DNA of 64,000 nucleotides, from positions 2,493,501 to 2,557,500 of the forward strand of contig JAYKKT010000088.1 of NCBI GenBank assembly GCA_036023115.1. The letters run 5' to 3'. Shown here in pieces: positions 11,544 through 23,500 of this stretch. Source of the DNA: Brasenia schreberi (lineage: Eukaryota > Streptophyta > Magnoliopsida > Nymphaeales > Cabombaceae). How positions within the stretch are numbered: the first letter of the stretch is position 1; each line of letters begins with the position of its first letter. The position numbers and the translations under genes were made by a program. A model generated the notes under the pieces. That model was not told where the DNA came from and did no database searches. It was given only the letters and a program-made list of their open reading frames with translations.

Positions 11544-14500
11544 TTAAACAGAAACAGCACCCTCGGCAGCAAGTTTTTTCCTTTGTTGATGCTCCGCAAC
11601 CTTGTAATCTACTACCTCTCTGAAGAGGGCAGCGTCAAGCTCGCATTGACTGCTTCCATAAACAGCAGCTTGAACACTAGCCATTAGTTTTGCAATCTCC
11701 CTGCCGGAAAAACCATCTGTTTTTGCGGCTGCTTCACATATCACATCATCAGAGATGCCCTTTATCTGTATTTTCTGTTGTTGTCTAGCGAAAAGTGACC
11801 GTAAACCTGTTCTCTTCTCACCTGGCTGAACGATATACTTGTTGAGATATAAAGTAATTAGTTTGAAGCGCTCTTCTTCCCCTGGCAAAGGAAATTCGAG
11901 GACCTCATCAACACGGTCAGCAATGGCAGAATCAAGATCACCAGGGCGGTTTGTGGCTAGTGCCAAGACTATGTCTTTTGACTGGTCGCCTGTCCGGAAC
12001 AAGAGAGCATTGAGAGCGCTACGCTGGGCCTCGCTCATATGAATTTTGTTGCGTCTGCAGTGGAGAAAGCCAGAAAAAGACAAAGCTGAAGTATTTCCCT
12101 TCAGTGTTCAAAGAGAATTGAAAGAGACTTGACAGAAAAGAGCTACTTTTGCCTCTCTTTGTGATTCCTTCTGAAGATAAATTCTGGAAATGGTTTATTC
12201 AAGAAACAACTATCATCCTATTTGAGAATAATCATACATAACAATTTAGGTTAATCCCATATTTACTTCAGATGTCCAGAAGCCAACAAAGAAGTACAAC
12301 AACAACAACTAAGCCTTTTCCCATACCAGACGGGAAGCCAACAAAGAAGTACAGAGAACTATAAGTGTAGATATCAAACTTACTCGCATAAGAATGCGTC
12401 AGCTTCATCAATGAAAAGCAACAAGCCCTTACGGGATTTCTTGGCCCAATCGAACAACTGGTGTATTTTGGTGACAGCTTGTGGACCCAAAGGCGCAACA
12501 TCTCCACCTGTCATTAACGCATAATCCAAACCCTGTATACACAATATTCAGAAAGCTTTAGTAGGTGACAATAAGTAACAAATCTCAGAAATCAAACCAA
12601 GATTCATGCCCCAGACTATCCAGCAGACAGCAGTTGCATGGGCTTAGGGAAACAAGTTTCCTGAAACTTTGTGAAGAAAAACATTTTGCTTCCTTCAAAT
12701 CATGCATAGAGAAGTTCATACCGACTTCTTTGCAAGCTCTCTTGCAGCCATAGTCTTCCCCGTTCCAGGAGGGCCATAAAATAACATGTTACGAAATGGG
12801 GCTTGATGAAATTTTGTGTTTGCCGTAGCTCCAGCAAGCTGTTCAATTCTTTTGTGGAGGGCAGGGTTGAGGATAACATCGCCAAAGCCCTTTCCATTTT
12901 TTCCTGAGTTGCTTCCTTTGTTAGTCAAATAGCTCACTGCACGGGAGAACAGTCCAGACCATGGATATTTCCCTCTAGAGGACTCCCTAATCAAAGATGG
13001 CTGCCCTAATATTCGGTCAACATAGCTCCAAACCACTCTTGCACCTTCTCTGCATTAGAACAGATGGCATTCAACATATTTCATCTGAAACATTTCAGGA
13101 TATGATTGTAGAAGACAAGCCAAATAGATTCTACCTACAAGATTTATGCATATGACTTTTTATTACAATTTGTTCTTAACGAATCCCAAACAGCACTTTT
13201 CTAGAAGCCCAAAGTTGCAATAGCACCACCATTCTAGGACATCTCTTAATATCTTTATCGATAAGAATTCATTTAGTTTCGCAAGAAACAGCAGAAAAAG
13301 CATATCCACCTTAAGATAGAATATAACAACTACAACTCTAAGGCTCAAAACAGGAAAAGAGTCCAAGGCAATTGGTTCTTCCTTCATTTCCTCTTGGTGT
13401 GAGTGTGCTCAGTTGTTTGTGTGGTCATGAATCTTCAAAAGAAACATGCACATACAGGGTTTTCTTTTATCTTTTCTAGTGAAAGCAAAAAACCAGGTAA
13501 TCGTAGAGTGACACATTTTGAAGCTGAATTAAAGACCCAAGTTTAAAAAGAATTCTGCATATAATGAAAAAACATGAAGAGTGAAGAGTTGAAGGCAACT
13601 ATAGTGACAGAAATCATATCACTCAGAAATTTTCTGTAGTCCTCCATGGCATAATCACAGGTGTTCGAGGATGACAACAATCCCAACCTTACCAGCACAT
13701 GAGGCCGATAATGCAACAAGTTTCTGGTAGACAGCATATAGGCATATAGTCACTAGACAAAGATCAAAGAACACAAAAGAATATCCAAGCTTGTTTGACT
13801 AAATAGTTGATGGTCTCATCCTGGACGTCTACATCCTAAGTAAAATAATTCAAGGCAGGTCATATATGAACTATACCATATCCGATTGACAGAACAGCTC
13901 CTCTTATTCTTTACTAGTAGAAGCGAAAGATCATCAAAAGGTATGATAAAGTGATTAGCAAATAAGAGACAATGATTAATAAGAACACAAAAGATGTAGC
14001 AAGATATATTTAACCTGTAGATACTACAAATAAGAGTGGAAAGAGAAACCGAGAGAGAACCTGGTAGTGTAAACTCCAGCTGCAAGAGCCGTTATTCCTC
14101 CAACGGATACAATGAGCTTATTCTGGTCCGTTAGTATAGCATGCAGACCACCTAAAAGAGAGGAATAGAATATTTGAGACATGCCTGAAAGATAGTAACA
14201 TATCAGAGAAAACGAAGTACCAAATTTTGGATACTAACAACACTCTCCCAGTGCTCAGATCAATTATAAGAGTGCAAAACTCAATCTCTTTGAAACAGTT
14301 TAAGAAAGTTGAAAGGTATCCAAAATTGCCAGAATGTTATGCCAACTACTTGACACAAGTCGGAGAAAAGGTTGTGTAGACACTCATTTTGAGTAGATCA
14401 CGTTTCCACCTCCGAAAAATTATGCCCTCCAACCACTCCCCTTTTATCTTTGTTCACTAACATCTTCCACATAGTTCAGGCACTATTATAATATTTCACG

Positions 14501-17500
14501 TTGACGTTCGCATAGCCAGTGATTCCTCTGAATGTAGCCATTGTTAAAACTCAATACCTACTGTAAAAGCTTGGCTTTTGCCATTCGGAAATTTTATGAG
14601 GTATGCATTAGTAGCTAGTCAATTGGCTGGTACAAACATTTTCACCAACTGCATCTTTTAAGTAAAGTTAACTGCTCAGTGATCAAGTTTATGATAAATA
14701 AGCAAGAGAAAAATAGCAAATTAGTATTGAGAGTCTACCCAGACTGACTTATTCCTAACAAAAGGAAAATAGATCTCCACAGCTAAAGACCCAGTGAAAG
14801 CATGAGACATATGACTAAGGATCTTCCACGTGAAATATGAACCATGTTTTCAAAAGCTGAAGCAGACGGTGTTTCTTTTTTTTTCCTATTCGGAATGATG
14901 TCAAAGATAATGATACTCATATGCATGCTTTCAGGAGAGGGGAAAAAAACTAGGATCCATAACTAATCCTTATTAACCTATCTAGTAATTGTAAACAATC
15001 ATCGATATTCGCATTTGGAAGCAGCCCAATCATATATCATCAAGAGTCAAATCAACAAATCAAATACAAACATACCAGAGAAAGGGTATTTCAAGTCAAA
15101 GAACATGCCAATGTCACAAGTCAAACCAAATATCAAAGAACAACAATTATAGCTTGATTTATTGATGAAAAAAGGCTTTATTTATAGAGCATAGTTTACT
15201 GCAAAGAAGAAGAGAAGAAGGGAAGAAGGAAGGCCCCTTGGTGGGCCAGCAACCAACAATCCCCAACAGCTAGTCAATACTAGTTGTTGGAGGGCAGGGA
15301 GGCCCCCAACGGCTACCTGAGAAATGGTTTGGGCCTTCATGGCCCTGGCTACTTGTTATATGAATCAAACACGGGACTAGTAGCCCAATCAATTATAATT
15401 TAACACCCCCCTCAAATTTATGCTGTGTATACCGAAAGTTTGTCAAACAAAAAATTAAATCAAGTTGTTGATAAAGATTTGGTGAAAATGTATGTCAACT
15501 GCATCTCAGATGATACATAACATAGAGTAATGAGTAATCTTCTTCCTCAAGCATTCTTCTCGATCAAAATGGCATTTCATTTCAATGTGCTTTGTTCGTT
15601 TGTGGAAGATGTTGCTAGTGGTGATGTACATAGCTCTCTTGTTATCATACAACATAGTGGTTGCGTAACGTGGTACCCATATCCTTCAGTACTTCAGTGA
15701 TCCAAGAGATTTTTGTAGCAGCAATAGCCATGGCTTAGTACTCAACTTCTTTAGAAGAAAGCGAAACCTTTTGTTGTTTCTTACACTTCTAAGAAATCAG
15801 GGATTCACTTAAGAAAACACAAAAACCAATAGTATAATGTTTGTTGTTGACATCTTCACCCCAATTAGCATCACTATACACAAATAAATCAAAGTACAAA
15901 AAAGTTAAGAGTACCCCTCGTTTGTAGAACTCCTTACATATTGAACAATTCTCATAAGAGCACTCATAAACGGTAGTAGGTGCTTGTTGAAGTTGACTAA
16001 CTTTAAGTACTGCAAGAGGTGTTTTCTTTCCTAGATATTCTAGTATAGTGCAAAGAAAAAGGTTAAAGAATAGGTTGTCTTAAACCTTTCAGGTCATTTG
16101 TATCATATGAGGTAGTATCAAGATTGTCTTCAAGATCACTATCATCAATTTCACTATCTTCTAGATTGATAAACATTTGAGAAGATGATTCGTTATTATT
16201 TTTAATAGGACTAGATTTATAATAGTAGTCATTTTCAAAAAAATTGCATCTTTGAAAACATAAAGTTTATCATTGATAGGGTCAAAACATCTATATTATT
16301 TTTCATCGATTACATATCTAAGAAAAACACATTTAATATCTCTAGGAGACAATTTATCATTATTGTATAAACAAAATATCTACAATCAAAAACCCTTAGT
16401 CTTTTATAACAAAATAAAAAGTATAAAAATTTTCAAAAGGAAAAACATTTTCAAGATGGATTGAAAGCATTCTATTAATGAGATATACGACAGTAAGCGT
16501 AGCTTTCGCTCATAAAAACTTAAGAACATTACTAACAATTAACAGTATTCTCAACTGTGTATAATCTGCCTATGTTTCTTTTCTACTAGCATATTTTGTC
16601 GTGGAGTTTTTGTAGAAGATTTTTTATGTAAATCATATTTTTTTCAAAAAAATTGAAAATCTTTTCATAAGTATTTTCCTCCTGAATTGGGTCTAAAAAT
16701 CTTAATTGTATAACCGAATTGATTCTTTACCATATCGTGAAAGATCAAATATTTTTCAAATACTTCGAATTTATGTTTTATAATATATATCAAATGTCAC
16801 ATAATATTGTACTCTTCCTTTGGAAACAAAATTTTTCAAGTACTTCAAATACTTCGAATTTATGTATAACCAAATTTATATTTTTCAAATAATTCAAGTA
16901 AAATCATTTATAAATATCACAGAATATTGTACCCCTCCTTTGAAAACAACAGTGGCAGGTCCCCAAACATCGAAGTATATTAATTCAGAAGATTTACTTG
17001 TTACAAAATTTCTTTCACCAAAAGGAAAACGATACATTTTTCCAAGCATACATTCTTTACAATCAAAATTATGATTCACATTTATCTTTAACAAGAGAAA
17101 ATTATATAGTATATGCATATCCAAATGTCAAGTCATTTATACCAAAGTGTAGCATCATGAACTATATTTCAAGATTCAAAATTTGGCACGACTAAACTAT
17201 CCATTTTGTATAGTTCACTTTGTCTATACCATATAATTCTTAGATGAAAAAGTGATTATATAACAATTATCACAAATCTGAGCAACCGAAAGAATATTTA
17301 GAATTACTTTAGGTATGAAACTTACATTTTGAATTTTGAAATCTTCTTTTCAAAAGTCACTTTTTCAAAGATGGATCACTCAACTTCTTTTTCAATTTAA
17401 AGTTTTGTACCATCGGTCATAAAAACATGTTTACCAAAAATATTTTGAGAATTTTTTAAAGATTTTTCATCATGAATCATATGAAAAGAAGCATCGGAAT

Positions 17501-20500
17501 CTAAAAACCAAGACATGAAGAGAGCATTTCCAGAAATACTTACCTTTTCCTTAAGCATTTCTTCTATGTAGGCTTTGATGGTCGAAGGCAAGACTCCTCC
17601 ATCTTTGCCTTCTACGGCTTCCACGTTATCTTTGTTGAAGGAGAGGAAAAGCGGTATTAATGTGACAATTTCCTTAGAATAGTGGGAAATAGTGTCTTTA
17701 TTTAGTGTCTTTATTTGGTCATGGCACCACTAGCTTCTTGCTTGATCCATTTCCACATTTTTGTGAAAAGGCTTGTATGTCTTGACTGATACTCCCGACT
17801 TTGAAGGGGCAAAAATGGCTTCTTTTTAAATCCTAATATTTTTAAATCTATTTTCTTCTATAACTAGATCGACTAAAAAGGTATCTCCTTCTGGTGTTTT
17901 CTATGAATCAAATTTGATCTAATATTTTCAAACTCATCCTTAGACATGAATCAAACTTGATCTAATATTTTCAAACTCATCCTTAGACACCCCGCATAAA
18001 TGGGAAAAAGTATTGATTGCCCAAGAAATCTTGAAATTCGTCCACTTTTTGAAGTTTTCTAAATTTATCAAAACTTCGATGTTGAGTCCAAAATTCAAAA
18101 AAATCATTATGATACTCTTTAATGCTTAAGTTTCCTTGCTTAAACATTATCATTCTTTCCATCAAATCTATTTAAAACCCAAAGTAATCTTAAGAATAAA
18201 TCTTTTTCAAATATTTCCAAGTTTTAAAGGCAATTTCAAACACACTAATTCGGTTTCTAAATTTTTCATCAACATTTTGACAAATAATCCATGTTATTTT
18301 TTCATTCATTTTCTCTTAATTTTTTAAATCTTGTTTGTATTTTTCTTAAGCTTTAAGGATATCATCATCGTTTAAGTTTTCAAAATCTAATCTTTGTTCT
18401 TGAATTGTTCCATCTACATAATCCCAAAAATCTTTTGATTCAAAATATTTTTTCATGTTTTTAACCCAACTTTGATAGCATTTTGAGTCAAGAATGCACT
18501 TAAAAGACTCATTTTTACCTTTCATTTCAAGAAACAATGAAGAGTTTGATGTTACCTCAAGTTCTAGAACGTCAAATATGCAATATCATGAATTTTTCAA
18601 TCTTGGCATGCTTCTCAATGTGCTTAATTTCTTCAAAACGAGGCTCTGATACCATTTAAACAATTATCGATATTCATATTTTGAAATACCCCAATTATAT
18701 AAAGTGTCAAACCAGCAAGTCATATACATGCCCAAAGAAGGGTATTTTGAGTCAAGAACAAGTCAATGTCACAAGTCAAACCAAATATGAAAGAGTTGCA
18801 ATCACAACTTGATTTATTTATCAAGGCGCCATTTACAGAACATAGTTGAACATAGTTTACAACAAACAAAGGAAAGAAGAAGGGAAAAAGGAAGGCCTCT
18901 TGTGGGGCCAACAGCTAGCAACTAGCCCTCAACGGCTACCTGATAAACATGGGCCCTAGTGGCCCAAGCCCTAATTGCCCAACCTAGGGTAACATGTTGT
19001 CGGTTTGATGAGGAATCTCTCAACAAAATCAATCAGATATTGAAACAAAGAAGAAATGGGCTGGTCGGCTGCTTCTGTCTGCCGCCACCTTCATTCTATT
19101 ATCTTATTCTCATTACAACCCTAATGACAGCAACTTAATATAACTTAAAGGACTAATATGCCCTTAATTAGTACTAACACTTACATCATTAATCATCGGT
19201 CCTAATGGATCAGATTATGATCCATTAGGATCCGAATTACAAGACACAATACGACCCATTTAACTATACTAATTCATGACATAGACTCATACTAACAACT
19301 AATTATCTCTAACACTTCCCCCTCAAGTTGGGTGAAAGATGGATGTTACACCCAACTTGCTACATAATCTCTGAAGTAGATCTCTAGTAATTACCTTAGT
19401 TAATATATATGCACATTGATGTCATGATTGCACATGTTCTAACTGAAATTCCTTTACCTTTACATTGTCCCGTATAAAGTGACAATCAATTTTTATACGT
19501 TTTTGTTCTCTCATGAAAGATTGGATTTGTGTAAGGTAGCTTGATTATCACAATATAACTTCATATTCAATACTTCCATACTACAATTCTTGAAGCAATT
19601 GTTTTACCAAAATTAGCTCACAAGTAGGTATTGTCGTAGATCGATATTCACCAGACTAGATTGAGCAACAACATTCTCGCTTCTTACTCTTCTAGACACT
19701 AAATTGCCACCAACAAATACACAATACCCCAAGTAGACCGCCGATCAATAGATGAACCACTTAGTCTCGCATCGTAGTATCCTACAATTTGAGTGTTCCC
19801 TTCATCTTCGTACAACAACCCTTGTCCTAGGGCCTCTTAATATACCCTGCAATTCCGCACAACAAAGATCCCAATGGCCATTATGGGAGACTGCAAAAAT
19901 TGACTTACCACACTTATCCGAAAAGAAGCCATCGTGTCCGCACAGTGAGATAGTTCATATATCAATTTTCCCACAAGTCTTCGATATTGTGCCTTATCCA
20001 CCTTTGGGCTCTCCCTCATTGTTTCCAATCCCGTGATTTTGTTCAATAAAGTGCCCCCGTGGTTTTGCAACCTAGCTTACCTATTTCCTTAAGAAGATCC
20101 AGACATATTTCCTTTTGGGAAATAAAGATGCCTTGTTTGGAATAGGCAACCTCTATCCCAAGGAAGTACTTCAAGGCTTTCCCTAAGTCCTTCATTTCAA
20201 ACTGTCATGCGTACTAGTTTTTCTTTAGGACCTGCTTCTCAACCTCATCATCACCAAAGAATGATCATGTCATCAACATAAACCAAGATAAGGAAGTGTA
20301 AGTCTTGCCTCTCTTTGGAATGTTTTACAAAAGAGGTATGATCTCCCCGTGCTCGCCTATAACCTAAGGACACCATAGCATTGGTGAACCTCCCAAACCA
20401 AGCACGAGGAGACCTGCTTGGAAGTCCATATAAGGCCTTCCTTAACTTGCATACCATATTCCCTCTCCACCGTAGTGTCCATATCCGGGAGGGGGATGTC

Positions 20501-23500
20501 CATATATACTTCCTCTTCCAAATTCCATGGAGAAAAGCATTTTTAACATCAAATTGATGCAAGTCCCATCCAAAGTGTAATGCCAAGGAGAGAATGATCT
20601 CGACGTGTTCATCTTTGCTACCGGAGCAAATGTTTCCTCATAATCAATCCCATATGTCCGAGTGTAGCCCTTTGCAACCAGCCTTGCTTTGTACCGCGTC
20701 TAAGCCCTTATCTTTTATTTCTTCTACACTTTCCCTCGAATTAGAAGATATTGTTTCTCTCCCTTGATTTATTTCCTCTTTTTGTCTATCCGTAAATAAA
20801 TTTCTCTCCCCCTTTCTGTATATTTGCATTCTGTTTTCTCTAGGGATTCAATATGTATTTTCTTTCCCTGATTCTTCATTCACACTGATTCATGGTAGAA
20901 TAACATTTTCTTCAAATATAGAGTCAGATACCTCATTCGACTTTTTGTAGTATGGAGTAGTCTCAAAGAAGCTTACATCCATAGAAATATATCTTCTATG
21001 AGAGTTAGGATCATAACAGATGTATCCTTTCTTTTCACAAGAATATCCAATGAAAATACATTTTATTGCCCTTGGATCAAATTTATCTCTGAATTGTTGA
21101 TGAACATGCACATAACAAACACATCCAAATATTCTGGGAATGAGATGAAATGAATTATCTCCAGGTTTAATCACTTTGAAAGGAGACATGCCTGCAAGAG
21201 TCACAGTCGGAATTCTATTCATGATATATATTGATGTAAGAATTGCTTCTGGTTAGAAATATTTTGGAACATTGTGTTCAATAAGTAAAGTTCTTGCAAT
21301 CTCCAAGATATGTCGATTCTTTCGTTCTACTACTCCATTCTGTTGTGGTGTATAAACACAAGATGTCTGATGTATGATACCGTGATCTTGAAGATATGAT
21401 TCCAATTGAGTATTACAATATTCTCCACCATTATATGATCGGAGTGTTTTAACAGTATAACCAAACTGAGTTTTGATAAGATTATGAACTAGAGGAAAAA
21501 TCGAAGAGATTTCTGACTTTGACTTCATTAGATAAACAAAGGTAAGAATAACCACGTCATTAGGAATTGAAAAAGGAACAAACTCTCTTAATTTTGAAAC
21601 AGGTAAATGTCCTAATCTACTATGCCAGATTTTTATTTCGTCTTCAGTAGTACTAGCTGTCAATGCTCTTTTCTACCTTAAAATCTGATCTCTAGGTAAG
21701 ATATATAATCCATTGCGTAGTTCACCACGTCCAAAGATTCTTCCCGTCTTCAAATCCTGAAAAACACAACCATATGGAGAGAAAGTAACTATACGATTCA
21801 TGTCTCTAACCAATGAATTTACTGAAAGTAGATTTACTGAAAATTCTGGAATATATATCACTGAGTTAAGCCTGAGATTATCTCTCTGAATTGTTCCCTT
21901 TCCTTCCATCAGAATCAAAGAACCATCTAGAATTAGACTTGTTTCATACCATATGATCGGTAGCTCCTGAATCTATTATCCAATTAGAAAAAACTGTAGA
22001 AGCTTTAAGAGAGTAGTTACCACTAATACTGTAGGAAGTAGGAGAACTTAACTTTGTCTTTGAGGAAGAGGTTGAAGGTTGATCCCGTAGGCGTCAATTA
22101 TGTCATTTCATTTATAGGGTTTATTTCTGCTTTCTTCTCAGATATAGTTGTCACATGACTGCCATAATCTTTGTATTCAGTGGATTTTTTGCCATAATCT
22201 TTATATTCTGGAGGTTTCCCAATAATTTCCCAGCAATACTCCTGTGTGCCCTTTTTTTCCACAATGTGTACACTGTAATTTGCTCTTATCATAATTCTGA
22301 TTCCTTCCTCTTCCTCTACCTCTAAATGAATCTCTTCTCCTCTGATAATTATTCTGTCCTCTACCGATAAATGTTGATTTCTCAACTTGTATATGTTCAC
22401 CTTTCTCTAAATTCTTCCGATCGTCTTCCCTTAATAGAACTCTACCAATAAATGCTGATTTCTCAACTTGTATATGTTCACCTTTCTCTAAATTCTTCCG
22501 ATCTTCTTCCCTTAGTAGAAGTGAATACCCTGTTCCAAGAGATGAAAGTTCTTCCTTAAAATATTTAACTTGATTGATTCGTATTCGATGAAATTTCCCA
22601 AAGTAGATCAAACACTTTTCTGATTTCTTCTTCAGTTGTTCTCTCCTTTATACAGTGGCTGCACTTATTTTCCACAATATGTCTCTATTCATTCCAGAGT
22701 TCTAGTAATTCTCCATAGTATTCACTGACTGATCTGGTCCCTTGGCGGCATTTTCTGATTCTTTCAATAATCTCATATTCTTCGGTTATATTTCTTTGTC
22801 TAGAGTAAGCTTCTTCCACGCAGACTAAATCTCAACTGATGATTCCATATACATAAAGGTCTTACTGATAGAAGGATTCATGGATTGAATTAGCCATGAG
22901 CTAACAAGACCGTCATCTTTAGACCATCTCTCATAATTAGCACTATTTCCTTCTAGAGGAGGTGGACTTTGTCTAATAATAGATACCTTTCCTTTGGATC
23001 GTAACATAAGTTCAATAGATCTAGCCCATTCTATGTAATTTGTTCCATCTAACCGAATATTTGTAATTTGGAATGGTTCTATCTTCTGGTCATTTCCATA
23101 CATAGATGATTGTGATTCTTCTTTCAATCTACCATCCATATTAATTCACACCTGTTTGAAACTGAGATTCCCCCTTTTTTCTTCAATTGATAATAATTAT
23201 GGTACAGATTAGTATATTTGCATATACTAACCCAATCTATATTGTTTTTCACTTGCAAGTTACTGTTGAGTATGTAATGGAAGAATCAAAATCTTTAATG
23301 ACAGATCTAATTTCAATCCACCGCAACTGTCAGGAAGAAGTTCAATGATTACCAACACACGGGATTCCTTTGTTGACAACTTGATCACGATGAAATTTAT
23401 GACACAATGCACAAATAAAAATCTACGAGTTGTGCACAATCTTTCCAAGATGTGTCAATGCACTTCCCTATTTCTTTACTGCTAGGCACAGTGAGCTGGT

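Larger units (their letters stand above)
14990..18994 (-). mobile_element. Old Ty1/copia LTR retrotransposon in ATAD3 intron 4
   Basis: Diverged LTRs lie at about 14990-15405 and 18655-18994 and share AATGTCACAAGTCAAACCAAATAT, GGCTACCTGA and purine-rich blocks, with indels. A primer-binding site TGGTATCAGAGCCTCG (minus strand, 18654-18639) adjoins the right LTR. A polypurine tract GAGGGGGG (minus strand, near 15406-15413) adjoins the left LTR. No convincing TSD was found. Confidence 0.85.

Noticed and set aside
14990..18997. A 5-bp TSD for the older copia element
   Set aside because: Candidate flanks (GTAAT on the left, TGTAC on the right after removing the young element) do not match, so no TSD is claimed.
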